Positions 7,394 through 17,200 of a stretch of 31,048 nucleotides of DNA are shown here, one piece after another. The notes under the pieces were generated by a model. That model made no database searches. It saw only the letters and a list, made by a program, of their open reading frames with translations, and was not told the origin of the DNA. The stretch covers positions 1 to 31,048 of IMG/VR virus record IMGVR_UViG_3300005329_000022; one strand, given 5' to 3'. The translations under genes were made by a program, and so were the position numbers. The DNA is from a virus. Every line of letters starts with the position of its first letter. Position 1 is the stretch's first letter.

Positions 7394-7867
7394 ATGCTGC
7401 TCGACAAAGAGAACATGTTCAGCATCGACCAGTCCCTCGCCGTCGCGTCAGGGACGACGACGCTCTGCGACCACTCCATCGACGTCGGAGCGCCCGGCAC
7501 CATCCCCGCGGGGTTCCAGTCGCGAGGCACGGCGCCCCGCGATGTCGGCAAGGGGCGGCCGGTTCAGGTGCTGGTCGAGGTGACCGAGGAGTTCGACTCC
7601 GCCGGCGACGACACCACCCTCGAGGTGGACCTCGTCACGGCTGACAACGAGGGGTTGACCACCAACAAGGTCATCATCGCCAAGACGCCAGCCATCGCTC
7701 AGGCGGCCCTGGTCAAGGGGTACAAGTTCATGGTGCCGGGCATCATCCCGCCGGGCACCGGCGCCGATCAGTTCATCGGCGTGCAGTACGTCACGGGCAC
7801 GTCGACCGCGACCGCCGGCAAGGTGAACGCCGGCCTCGTCTTCGACATGCAGACGGCTGGGACGTAA
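7394..7867 (+). CDS. Capsid cement protein (Bbp16-like), 157 aa
   Basis: This decorates and stabilises the capsid surface. The opening MLLDKENMFSIDQSLA, the IDVGAPGTIPAG stretch and a C-terminal beta-rich part with VKGYKFMVPGIIPPG and QYVTG match the Bbp16 family of BPP-1, whose gene also follows the major capsid gene. AAGGAG at 7379-7384 lies well placed before the ATG at 7394. It is co-transcribed with the capsid gene. Confidence 0.85.
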   Translation: MLLDKENMFSIDQSLAVASGTTTLCDHSIDVGAPGTIPAGFQSRGTAPRDVGKGRPVQVLVEVTEEFDSAGDDTTLEVDLVTADNEGLTTNKVIIAKTPAIAQAALVKGYKFMVPGIIPPGTGADQFIGVQYVTGTSTATAGKVNAGLVFDMQTAGT

Positions 7868-7873
7868 GCCTCG

Positions 7874-8098
7874 ATGGGACGCTACGCCAAAAGGTCGGCC
7901 CCGCCAGTCCCGCCCGAGAGGGCGGGCTTCGAGCGCTGGCTCGTGAAGGAGCCCTTCCGCGGGCCGCTCGGCGAGGAAGCGCTGCCCGGCGACGTCATCG
8001 AGTTGCCGATCAACTACGGCGGGTACCGCGACGGCGAGAAGGCGAAGAAGACGCCGTCGCAGGCCCTCGCCCCATACGAGGACAAGCGCCATGGCTGA
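7874..8098 (+). CDS. Hypothetical protein, 74 aa
   Basis: A short basic protein with an N-terminal Pro-rich stretch (SAPPVPPERAGF) and a middle with LVKEPFRGPLGEEALPGDVIELP, which suggests a small beta-barrel-like fold. There is no clear ribosome site, so translation probably depends on coupling with the cement gene six bases upstream. The stop overlaps the next gene by eight bases. A minor head or neck part is plausible from position; no family is recognised. Confidence 0.65.
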   Translation: MGRYAKRSAPPVPPERAGFERWLVKEPFRGPLGEEALPGDVIELPINYGGYRDGEKAKKTPSQALAPYEDKRHG

Positions 8099-8594
8099 GC
8101 CGACCCTGACCATCTCGAAGGCCGAGTTCGACTCGCTCAAGGCCGAGCTGGAGAAGCTGAAGAACCTCCAGTTCAAGACCGAAGAGCAGAAGCGGCACGA
8201 AGCCGCGATGGCCGAGCACCGCGCGCAGCAGCAGGCCACGCGCAAGAAGGCACTCGAAGCCCAGGGCGCGAACGCATCGACGCTGAAGTACGTCGTCGGG
8301 CCGAGCGGCGCCTACAACAACGGCCAGACGCTGAAGCATGGCCAGATCGCGACAAAGAAGAACGTCGCCGAGCCGGGCCTTGGCGCCCCCGCCAAAGAGG
8401 TCGCGGAGTTCCTCGCGAGCCTGCCGTCGATCGAGTGGAGCGCCTACGACCCCCGCGCGCCGAAGCCCGAGCCTGTGCCCGAGAAGAAGGGCCCGCTGAC
8501 CGCGGCGGAGATGAACAAGGCCGACGCGGAGCGTCCGAAGCACGGCGTGATGGCGCCAAAGAAGAGCGGCCGTCCCTCCGACAACGAGGTCTAA
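8091..8594 (+). CDS. Hypothetical coiled-coil protein, 167 aa
   Basis: The N-terminal 60 residues form a charged heptad-like helix (EFDSLKAELEKLKNLQF and on), followed by a Gly/Asn-rich turn region (GPSGAYNNGQTLKHG) and a Lys/Pro-rich, probably disordered C-terminus. A GAGG at 8080-8083 precedes the ATG. It lies between the capsid genes and the tail tube genes, so a head-tail joining or minor structural role is inferred only from position. It has no signal peptide or membrane segment. Confidence 0.7.
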   Translation: MAEPTLTISKAEFDSLKAELEKLKNLQFKTEEQKRHEAAMAEHRAQQQATRKKALEAQGANASTLKYVVGPSGAYNNGQTLKHGQIATKKNVAEPGLGAPAKEVAEFLASLPSIEWSAYDPRAPKPEPVPEKKGPLTAAEMNKADAERPKHGVMAPKKSGRPSDNEV

Positions 8595-8612
8595 GCGAAG
8601 GAGCCCTGAGCC

Positions 8613-9245
8613 GTGCCCAGCATCGAAGCAGGCATTTGCAACACCGCCCTGCTTCGCGTCGGGCAGCAGCAGGGCATCACCTCGCTGGGCGACAACAGCC
8701 CGCAGGGCAAGGCCTGCAACAAGCTCTGGGACATCGCCCGCGACGCGACCCTCGAGGCCTTCGCGTGGCCGTTCGCCATGCGCCGGCGGGCGCTCAAGGC
8801 CATCACCGACGGGGAGCGCGGGGCATGGGCCTACGCCTACGCCCTGCCCACCGACTGCATCGCGGCGCGGCACCTCGACGTGGCCGACGAAGACAACCCG
8901 CTGGGCGCCTACAACACGAACCCGGGCGAGTCTGAGCAGCTCGTCTTTCGCCTCGAGGGCGACAGCACCTACGGCGTGGTGCTGCTGACGAACGTCGAGA
9001 ACGCGGTGCTCGTCTACACGGCGAAGGTCACCGAGCCGGCCCGGTGGTCGCCGATGTTCCGCGACGCGATGGCCTTCCGCATCGCGGCCGACCTCGGCTT
9101 CGGCCTAGCGAAGAGCGAGCGCAAGGGCTTCGCCATGCTGCAGGCATTCGAGCGCTCGATTCGGCTCGCCGCTGCCTCGGCCTTCAACCAGGAGCGCAAG
9201 GAAGAGGCGCCGGAGTCGGAGCTCATCACCTCGCGGGGCGGGTGA
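8613..9245 (+). CDS. Tail tubular protein A (T7 gp11-like), 210 aa
   Basis: This is the adaptor ring under the portal to which the nozzle attaches. The N-terminus ICNTALLRVGQQQGI and the following CNKLWDIARDATLEAFAWPFA with MRRRALKAI fit the gp11/tail tubular A family closely. Its length is near that of T7 gp11 (196). The start is GTG at 8613, with AAGGAG at 8598-8603 upstream. The next gene encodes the gp12-like nozzle, the usual order. Confidence 0.88.
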   Translation: MPSIEAGICNTALLRVGQQQGITSLGDNSPQGKACNKLWDIARDATLEAFAWPFAMRRRALKAITDGERGAWAYAYALPTDCIAARHLDVADEDNPLGAYNTNPGESEQLVFRLEGDSTYGVVLLTNVENAVLVYTAKVTEPARWSPMFRDAMAFRIAADLGFGLAKSERKGFAMLQAFERSIRLAAASAFNQERKEEAPESELITSRGG

Positions 9246-9248
9246 GCC

Positions 9249-11630
9249 GTGGCCACGCTTCGTCAGACCAGCTTCTCGGCCGGCGAGCTCGACCCGAAGC
9301 TCCAGGGCCGCACCGACCTCCCCATCTACGCGCACGGGCTGAAGACGTGCCGTAACTTCTTCATCAGCCGCGAGGGCGCGGCCGTGTCGCGACCGGGCAC
9401 GCGCTTCGTCAACGAGGCGAAGGTCATTGCAGAGGCCGACTACACCGGCGGCGTCACGCCCGATCGCCCGGTACGCCTCGTGCCGTTCGTCGCTGGCGAC
9501 CGCGCCTCGGCCGTGCTCGAGTTCGGTGAGCAGTACGTGCGCTTCCACACGCTCGGGCAGACGCTCGAGTCAGCGCCGGACACGCCTCTCGAACTGGCGG
9601 CGCCGTACCTCGCGCGCGACCTGGCAAAGCTCCGGTTCGCCCAGGTGGGCGACGTGCTCACCATCGTGGCTGCCGGCTACACGCCATTTCAGCTGCGGCG
9701 AAACAGCGCCACCGACTGGGAGTTCGAGGGTCTCGAGGTCTCGCCGCCCGTTGCGATGTTCGCCGACCCAGTCGGCGGCACGGTGACCTCGAGCCCGTAC
9801 GTCGTAACCGGCACCATCGCCGTGGCCGACCCCACGCACCCGGCGCGCGAGTGGAACTACCTGGTCACCACGCTGTACATCGACCCGGTCACGGGCGCGG
9901 TGCGGGAGACGCTCGGGCAGCGGGTGCTCTTCAAGTACGACGGCACCGACTTCGCGACGCGTGAACTGATCTCCACCGCGAACCCAAAATTCGAGTTCGT
10001 CATCTACCCCGACAAGCCGCTGACTCTGCGGCGCGCCGTCTCTGGGGTGGAAGAGCCGCCGCTCGGCGTGAAGGTGTTGCGGAACATCTATTACCGCGGG
10101 CGCGGCGGCATCTACGGCTACGTCGGCGAGACTGACACCCGGGACTTCATCGACCTCGGCGCTGAGCCCGACTACTCGGTGCAGCCGCCGCTCGGCACCG
10201 ACCCGTTCGCCGTTGCGTACGACGGAGTCGCCGGACGCGAGACGCCGTGGAGCGTCGCCTTCTTCCAAGACAGGTTGATCTTTGGTGGCTCGGGCATCGC
10301 CGGCAGCGCCACGCAGCGCAGGCCCAACACCCTCATCACCTCGAAGACCGGCGACTATTCCAACTTCGACACGCGTCTGTCGATTCACGTGTCCGGCGAG
10401 GCCCTGCTGTTCGACCTCGCCGCCTACCGCCGCGAAGACATCACCCACCTGGTGCAGCGCGATCGGCTCGTAGTGCTCACCAATAGCACCGCGTGGACCT
10501 TCGGTGGCGGCCCCACGGCGCCGCTCGACTTCGACTCGGTCGACGCGCGCATCACCGATGACGTGGGGAGCAGCGACGCCAGGCCCATCGTGGTCGACGG
10601 GTGCGTGCTCTTCGTCCGCACGAAGGGCAGTGGCGCCCGAGCGCTCGTGCCGCAGGCGTCTGACACGCCGTATCAGGGCATCGACGTCTCGAAGAACGCG
10701 AGGCACCTCGTCGTCGGGAAGCAGCGCTCCATCGTCGATTGGGCCTATGCGGAAGACCCGTGGGGCCTCATCTGGGCGGTGCGCGCCGATGGCGGTCTGC
10801 TGTCTCTCACCTTCGACAAGGATGATGGGCTCAGCGCGTGGGCGCGGCACGACACCGACGGCTCGTTCGAAGCGGTGTGCAGCGTGCCGGAGGGCGAGGA
10901 AGACGCGGTCTACGTGGTGGTGAAGCGTGACATCAACGGCAACACGAAGCGCTACATCGAGCGGCTTACCTCCCGCGTGCGCCGCGTGACCGAGGACGAC
11001 GCCGATCCGGAGGTCGTCAGCTCCCCCGGCATCGACGACATCGACTCCCTCTACCCGAGCGACCTCTGCTCCGACTGCTCGTTCACGTACGCTGGCGCGG
11101 TGCCTGCGACGAATGCCATCGAAGGCAGGGGCCTGCAGCGCTTGGTCGGGAAATACGCGTACATCACCGGGCGGAATATGCCGGTGCTCGGCCCATACCT
11201 GGTGAACCAGTTCACGGCGACCACGGGCACCATCGCGCTTCCCGAAGACTTCACCCCGACGCCGAACGCGGTGGACGTGAACGGCACGCCCATCTGGGTC
11301 GCGCACATCGGGCTCGCCTTCACTGCCGACCTCGAGACGCTCTCGGTACGTGGGGACGCGACGCTGCGCCAGAAGACCGTGACCGAGGTGGGTTTCGAAC
11401 TCGACCAGACGAAGGGCCTCAAGGCGGGCCAAGACTTCGACCACCTTTCCGACTGGGAGCAGCGCGAGGTCTCCGACGGGTACGACCCGCCGAGCGCGGC
11501 CGACGTGCTGCTCGTCTCGCCGGTCGAGAACATCTGGGACAGAAACGCGCGCGCGTGCCTGCGCCAGTCGCTGCCGCTCCCTGTCACCGTGCTGGGCATC
11601 AGCCGCGAGGTGGAAGCCGGTGATCGCTGA
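9249..11630 (+). CDS. Tail tubular protein B / nozzle (T7 gp12-like), 793 aa
   Basis: This is the long beta-rich protein that forms the tail nozzle. Its length is almost that of T7 gp12 (794). The N-terminus has TSFSAGELDPKLQGRTDLP, then GLKTCRNFFISREGAAVSRPGTRFV, the hallmark opening of podovirus nozzle and stabilisation proteins. Further typical segments are PWSVAFFQDRLIFGG in the middle and WTFGGGPTAPLDF. The GTG start at 9249 comes three bases after the gp11-like stop. Its last 11 bases overlap the next gene. Confidence 0.88.
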   Translation: MATLRQTSFSAGELDPKLQGRTDLPIYAHGLKTCRNFFISREGAAVSRPGTRFVNEAKVIAEADYTGGVTPDRPVRLVPFVAGDRASAVLEFGEQYVRFHTLGQTLESAPDTPLELAAPYLARDLAKLRFAQVGDVLTIVAAGYTPFQLRRNSATDWEFEGLEVSPPVAMFADPVGGTVTSSPYVVTGTIAVADPTHPAREWNYLVTTLYIDPVTGAVRETLGQRVLFKYDGTDFATRELISTANPKFEFVIYPDKPLTLRRAVSGVEEPPLGVKVLRNIYYRGRGGIYGYVGETDTRDFIDLGAEPDYSVQPPLGTDPFAVAYDGVAGRETPWSVAFFQDRLIFGGSGIAGSATQRRPNTLITSKTGDYSNFDTRLSIHVSGEALLFDLAAYRREDITHLVQRDRLVVLTNSTAWTFGGGPTAPLDFDSVDARITDDVGSSDARPIVVDGCVLFVRTKGSGARALVPQASDTPYQGIDVSKNARHLVVGKQRSIVDWAYAEDPWGLIWAVRADGGLLSLTFDKDDGLSAWARHDTDGSFEAVCSVPEGEEDAVYVVVKRDINGNTKRYIERLTSRVRRVTEDDADPEVVSSPGIDDIDSLYPSDLCSDCSFTYAGAVPATNAIEGRGLQRLVGKYAYITGRNMPVLGPYLVNQFTATTGTIALPEDFTPTPNAVDVNGTPIWVAHIGLAFTADLETLSVRGDATLRQKTVTEVGFELDQTKGLKAGQDFDHLSDWEQREVSDGYDPPSAADVLLVSPVENIWDRNARACLRQSLPLPVTVLGISREVEAGDR

Positions 11631-12072
11631 GGCCGCCATTCGCCCCATGAAGCCGGGCGACATCGACGAGCTCTGCGCGAACCTGCGCCCGGCCGATGCC
11701 GCCGAGCTTGTCGCGAGCGGCGAGGCGGACGGCCCCGCTGGCGTTCGGTTTGCGGTCGAAGCCTCGGAGAGGGTGTGGGCCATCGAGCACGATGGCCACC
11801 TCGGCGCGCTCTTCGGGCTGGCGCCACAGGAGCCAGGGCGGTTCGTGCTGTGGATGCTCACCTCGCGCGTGTTTGGCGAGCAGCCCCGCCCTTTCGTTCG
11901 GGCGATTCGCCACGCCCTGCCGGTGCTGCGAAAGCTGGGCGAGCTCTTCAACTTTATCGACTGCCGCTACACGGGCGCGCTCCGGCTCGCAGCTGCGCTC
12001 GGCGCCACCTTCGACAGTCCAATCGACCACAACGGGCACGTCTTCGTGCCGTTTCACTTCGGGAGGCTCTGA
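11620..12072 (+). CDS. Internal virion protein A (T7 gp13-like, GNAT-like fold), 150 aa
   Basis: It starts IRPMKPGDIDELCANLRPAD, keeps a middle with WAIEHDGHLGALFGLAP and WMLTSRVF, and ends with FNFIDCRYTGALRLAAALGATF and a VFVPFHF strand. This is the pattern of the T7 gp13 / DUF2833 family, which has an acetyltransferase-like fold without proven enzyme activity. Length and order (after gp12, before gp14) agree with T7. The GTG start at 11620 overlaps the end of the nozzle gene. Confidence 0.8.
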   Translation: MIAEAAIRPMKPGDIDELCANLRPADAAELVASGEADGPAGVRFAVEASERVWAIEHDGHLGALFGLAPQEPGRFVLWMLTSRVFGEQPRPFVRAIRHALPVLRKLGELFNFIDCRYTGALRLAAALGATFDSPIDHNGHVFVPFHFGRL

Positions 12073-12521
12073 TGGGAGGCATTCTCGGCGGCATCTACAA
12101 ACCGATCGCCATGGCGGCCGCGGGCACCGGGGCGATGGACGAGGAGCACCGGACCAAGGTCAACGCGGCGGAGCTGGGCGAGCTCGAGGCGAAGGAGCAA
12201 GGGAACTTCGAGGCCGGGAAGCTGCGCGAGCTGGGCAGCCAGATGATTGCCCGTCAGCGCACCGCCTACGCGAACAGCGGAGTCGACACGACCACGGGCA
12301 CGCCGCTGTCGGTGATGGCCGACACCCGCTTGATGAGCGAGACCGATGCGCGCATGGCCGAGAACAACGCGGCCCGGAAGGTCCGCGGCTTCCGAGAGCA
12401 GAAGCGCCAGGCGGACGCGGAGCTTGCGGCCAAGAGAGACCAGCGCACTCAGGACATGGTCGGGTCGCTCGTCTCGGGCTTCGGGAGCATCGTCGGCGGC
12501 GCCGTCGGCATGGGTGGCTGA
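12072..12521 (+). CDS. Internal virion protein B (T7 gp14-like), 149 aa
   Basis: The ATG at 12072 shares one base with the previous TGA. The protein has a short apolar Gly-rich start (MGGILGGIYKPIAMAAAGTG), a long charged helical middle and a Gly-rich apolar tail (SLVSGFGSIVGGAVGMGG). In T7 the gp14 protein is ejected first and lodges in the outer membrane; a similar role is inferred here from order and from the apolar ends. The sequence match to the family is weaker than for the neighbours. Confidence 0.7.
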   Translation: MGGILGGIYKPIAMAAAGTGAMDEEHRTKVNAAELGELEAKEQGNFEAGKLRELGSQMIARQRTAYANSGVDTTTGTPLSVMADTRLMSETDARMAENNAARKVRGFREQKRQADAELAAKRDQRTQDMVGSLVSGFGSIVGGAVGMGG

Positions 12522-12523
12522 CC

Positions 12524-14260
12524 GTGAAAGTCCCCGTCTACGAGCAGCAGCAGGTAGCACCTCAGTCGGTCGGTCTGCCTATTGAGCACCTGCCTAACCC
12601 GAACTTTGGCGAGGTCGACGCGGCAGCGGCAAGTCTCGATCGCGCCGGCTCGACCATCGCCGCATCGGTGCGCCGCGAAGAAGACAAGGCGCGCGCGGCC
12701 GAGATAACCGACAGCGAGACCGAGCTCACCAAGCGAGTGACGGGCGAGCTCCACGGCGACAGCGCCTCCGGCAAGACCGGGTTCATGTCGTTGCAGGGCC
12801 GCGCAGCCGAGGCCGATGGCGCGCCTGTGATGCAGCGCATCGAGAAGCACCGGAAGGACATCGCCGACAGCCTGAAAGACGGCGAGGCGAAGAAGCTCTT
12901 CCTCGCGCGCACCGGCAAGCAGGTCGAGGCGTGGCGCTCGTCGGTGGAGACCTACGTCTCAGGTCAGCGCAAAGTCGCTGACGTCGCATCGCTGAAGGCG
13001 CGCGCCGACGCGGCCAGCGAGGCAATCTACAACTCCGCTCGCATCGGGGACGGCGCCTCGGTGCAGCAGCAGTCGGTCGCGCTCGAAGGGCCCATCCGAG
13101 CACTGGCGGTCTCCCCGGAAGACGCGGAGCACGACGTCGCGATGTGGCGACGGCAGACGGTGAAGGCCCAGCTTGATGCGTTCATGGACGTGAAGCGGCT
13201 CGACGTCGCCGAAGCACTGCTGAACGACACCAAGGATCAGCTCGGGCCCGAGCTCGTGAAGAAGTACCAGACCGAAATCGACAAGCGAAAGCTCGCGGTC
13301 ACCGCCGAGGGCGCGTCGGACGGCATCATCTCGAAGGCGCAGGAGGCGGTGCAGAACCGCGCATATGCCGAGCCCGATCGAGCGACGGCCGAACAGCTGC
13401 TGGCGAAGCTCCCGGCCGACGTTCAGGAGAAGGCCGGGCCCATCGTGCGCGGTCGCCTCGCCATGCTCACCGAGTCGGCCATCGTGCAGAAAAAGGAGTT
13501 CATCAACTCCGCCATCGGCGCCTACAACCGCAATCGCTCCGGGTTCTTCGCCACGCCGATGGCTGACCGGCTGAACGACGTCGACGCGCCGACGTACATG
13601 CAGCTGCGCAACCAGGAAGACCGCGCGCTCGAGCGCGTCGAGCGCAAGCAGCGCGTCCGACAGAACGACGCGGCCGCGCGCCGCGAGCAGGCGAACATCG
13701 ACAAGATCGCGATCAACGAGTGGCAGAAGCTCATCCTCACCGCGCCGAACGAAGCCGACATCGAGCAGTTCAAGGCGACGCACCAGGACATGAGTGCGGT
13801 GGCCGTGAGCCAGCTCGAGCCGATGCGGCTCAAAGCGGCAAAGGTGGTCGACAAGGCGGGCGAGCAGAGCATCAGCGAATTCACCACCTCCGCGATGGCC
13901 GACGCCGACGGGTTCCTGCCGGAGCCCGGCAGCTCGAAGGCCTCGAAGGACGCCGCGAGGAACGCGCGCGACGACTTCAAGACGAAGGCGCAGCGCGCGT
14001 ACATGCAGGCCTTCGAGGAGAACAAGGGCCAGCCGCTCAGCCCAGAGCAGGCGGCGAACCTGCGCGCGGCGCTCGTTCGAGGCCTGCCGGTTAATCCGAA
14101 GCGGCCCGAGACCATTCAGCGGTTCACTGAAGCGGTGAAGCGTGGAGCCGGTGCGCCGGCGACCGCGAAACCGTCGAAGCGAGACCGTGCGCTGCAACTG
14201 CGCGGTCAGGGCAAGAGCAGCCAGCAGATCGCCGACACCCTGAACGCCGAGGGTTACTGA
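12524..14260 (+). CDS. Internal virion / ejection protein C (T7 gp15-like position), 578 aa
   Basis: The GTG at 12524 comes two bases after the preceding stop; the longer upstream frame is Arg-rich shadow. The protein is almost entirely alpha-helical, rich in Ala, Glu, Lys and Asp, with long coiled-coil segments. Examples are a helix near residues 355-400 (YMQLRNQEDRALERVERK) and a C-terminal small helix-turn-helix-like end (LQLRGQGKSSQQIADTLNA). This composition and place before the giant protein fit the gp15-type core protein that lines the ejection channel. No enzyme motif is visible. The stop overlaps the next ATG. Confidence 0.72.
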   Translation: MKVPVYEQQQVAPQSVGLPIEHLPNPNFGEVDAAAASLDRAGSTIAASVRREEDKARAAEITDSETELTKRVTGELHGDSASGKTGFMSLQGRAAEADGAPVMQRIEKHRKDIADSLKDGEAKKLFLARTGKQVEAWRSSVETYVSGQRKVADVASLKARADAASEAIYNSARIGDGASVQQQSVALEGPIRALAVSPEDAEHDVAMWRRQTVKAQLDAFMDVKRLDVAEALLNDTKDQLGPELVKKYQTEIDKRKLAVTAEGASDGIISKAQEAVQNRAYAEPDRATAEQLLAKLPADVQEKAGPIVRGRLAMLTESAIVQKKEFINSAIGAYNRNRSGFFATPMADRLNDVDAPTYMQLRNQEDRALERVERKQRVRQNDAAARREQANIDKIAINEWQKLILTAPNEADIEQFKATHQDMSAVAVSQLEPMRLKAAKVVDKAGEQSISEFTTSAMADADGFLPEPGSSKASKDAARNARDDFKTKAQRAYMQAFEENKGQPLSPEQAANLRAALVRGLPVNPKRPETIQRFTEAVKRGAGAPATAKPSKRDRALQLRGQGKSSQQIADTLNAEGY

Positions 14261-17200
14261 TGCCCGTCACAGCCGATGATGTGGACGCGCTGCTCGCCGA
14301 GCCGGCGCCTACCGCGCCCGCGACAACCGCAGCCGACGTCGATGCCCTGCTCGACGAGGGTGCCCCAGCGACCCAGGCCCCGGCGCCCACCTACAAGTAC
14401 GCCGCCGGCTCGACCGCGGTGCACCTGGTCGCGCCGGGCCAGCAGTACCCTGATCAACCGACCTACGAGCTGAGCGAAGAGGAGGCGACGCGCGCCTCGA
14501 AGATTCGCTCAATCTTCAAGGCCGGGTGGGTCTCGAACCCCGACGAAGAGGCGGCGGTTCTGAACCTCGCGAAGCAGACGGGCATGTCGCGAGACACGGT
14601 GCGGCCACAGCTGAAGCCGCTCGAGCAAACGTGGTTCGAGGCGAACTTCGACGAGGTGAAGTGGATGCGCGCGCACCCCGAACTCGCGCGCTGGATGCTC
14701 GAGAACCCCGAGGTCGGCCCGGTCGTCGTGCGCGACAAGAAGGTCAACGCGCTGATGCGGGCGTGGCGCTGGTGGGACGACGCCACCGCGCAGCCGTGGG
14801 ACTTCGACGCAGACGAGTTCGAAAAGCTCCGCGCGGAAGGGCTGAGCCCGGGCGCAGCGTTCACCGAGCTGAAGGAACAGCGAGCGGCTGTGCGCGACGC
14901 GCCTCAGAAGGAAGTGCTGGTCGACGACGAGAAGGCCAAGGCGCTGCGCGAGCAGGGATGGGTCGACGTCGGCGGAGGCTTCGTCATTCCCAGCGCGTTC
15001 GCCATCGCCGGGGCTCGAGCGGGTGAGGCGTGGGACCGCTTCAAGCTCTCGCGCGCAGGGTACGAGCTCATGCTCGCGAACCAGCGCGGCGACACGGAGG
15101 CGGCGAGCGACCTCGAGGGGCGCATCCACGACCTGCGGGTCACCTCGGTTCGACGCGACTACAACGAGGGCGAAGTCGGCCAGGTGCTCTCGATGATGAC
15201 CGAAGCGGCTGCGTCGACGGCGTACGGGCTGAAGGAAGGGGTGTCGCTCGGTGCCACAGCCGGCGCCGCGGCGGGACTGGGTACCCTGGTCGCCACCCGC
15301 AACCCGAAAGCAGCGCTCGACGCGGGGCTGAAGGTCGGCTCGCTGTTCGGCAAGGCAGGGGCGGTCAAGGGCACGTTCGAGCTCGAGGCCGGCGGCGACT
15401 ACCTCGACCTGCTCGGCTCGAAGCGCGACGACGGGAGCGAAGTCGACGAGCCCACCGCGCGGGCGGCGGCCACCATCTCGGGCGCCATCAAGTCGATGAT
15501 CGAGTTCGCCTCGTGGGGCCCGATGCTCAAGTCGTTCGGTCCTCTCGGCGAGGCGGTGAGGCTCGGCGAGGCGAAGGCCATCGCGCAGGCGCTCGCTCGC
15601 AGCCAGTCGTTCCAGCAGACCTTGCGAACCGTCGGGAAGAACTGGCTCGAGGCAGCGGCCACCGAGGGCGGCGAGGAGTTCCTGCAGGACGCGGTCGAGC
15701 AGGCGGTGAAGTACATCGCCCAATCGAGCGACCCGACGGTGCGCGGGTTCCGCGAGAAGTACAACCCCACGCAGGGCGCCGAGGCGCTGACGACCGGAGC
15801 CATCGGCGGCGTGGGCCTCGCCGGCGCCGGCAGCGTCGCAACGCTGACCTTCGACACCTACGCGATGGCGCGTGCTCGAGCGCGCGGCGAAGACGTGAAG
15901 GCGGTGCTCGCGCTCGCTGATGGGCCAGCGGTCGCCGCAGCGCCGGATGCGGTCGCGAAGCTGATCGAGCAGACCTCGGGCCAGGGCGGCCCGGCCATCA
16001 CCGCGCTGCACGTGGATGCCGGCGCCTTCGTTCGGTACTTCCAGGACGCGAAGGCCGACGTGAACGAGGCGGCGAAGGCGCTCATGGGCGAGGACGGCCC
16101 GCGCCGAGTGCAGGAGGCGGTCGCGACCGGCGGGCGCATCGAGGTGCCCATCGGCGAGTACCTCAAGAGCTGGGGCGGAACGAAGGTGGCCGAGGCGCTG
16201 GCGAAGGACACGGCGACCGACGCCGGCGCGCTCACGGTCGCCCAGCTCGACGCAATGGAGAAGCGGGCCGATGAGCTCGCCAAGGAGAACACGCCGGCGG
16301 AGACCGGGGGCGAGCAGCTGTGGCTCGACGCGGTCGAGGGCCAGCTCGCCGCGGTGCAGGGCGAAGGGAAGGCGGCTGCTCGGAAGCAGGTCGCGCTATT
16401 GCGCGCGTTCGTTCGCACGCAGGCGGAGGTCTTCGGGCGAAGCGCCGACAAGCTGTTCGGCGACCTCGCCTTATCGGTCATGTCGGGCGACGAGACCGCG
16501 CTCGGCGGCACGCGCCTCTTTCAGGAGCAACAGTCGCCCGAGGCCTCGCAGGTGCTGTCAGAGCGGGCGCGCACGCTCTCGCCAGCGGACCGCGCGCGCG
16601 AGCTCTACCGCGACCCGGTGACCGGGCTCGGCAACCGGCGGGCATGGGACGAGACGAAGCACCCGGCCGGCTCTCAGGTCGCGGTCATCACCTCGCCCGA
16701 TGTGAAGGCAATCAACGACGACGTTCAGGGTGGGCACGACACGGCCAACGCGCTGCTGCGCCACATCGGCCAGGCGGTCGGTCAGTTCGACCCGACCGCG
16801 GCGCGCAGCGGGACGAACTTCCTGATTCACGTGAACGGACAGGAGGGGCTGGCGGCCGCGCTCGAGCAGATCCGCTCAGCCTTGCCAGACTCCAGGCTGA
16901 GCGTCGACGGCGCGCTCGGGGAGAACCTCGACAAGGCGTTCGAGAAGCTCGACACCGAGACCGAGGCGAAGCGGAAGGCGGGCGCCCTGCCCGCCCGCGG
17001 GAAGACGAACGTCGACCTCACCAACCTGCCGGAGCTCGAGAAGCGGTTCGCGCAGCAGCCGCTCGAGCTCGGGCTGCCTGAAGACCTGGTGTCGAAGGCA
17101 GGCAACCTCGAGTTGGGCGCGTTCTTCAAGGAGGCGTATCTCGACAAGTCGATGCCCGGGGTGTTGTCGAAGACCGGGTTCGATGCGGTCGGCGATCGAG

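Noticed and set aside
9570-11951. 793-codon minus-strand open frame opposite the nozzle gene
   Set aside because: Long antisense frames are expected in high-GC DNA; the plus strand is clearly the gp12-like gene, and the antisense protein is Arg/His/Val-rich without domains.
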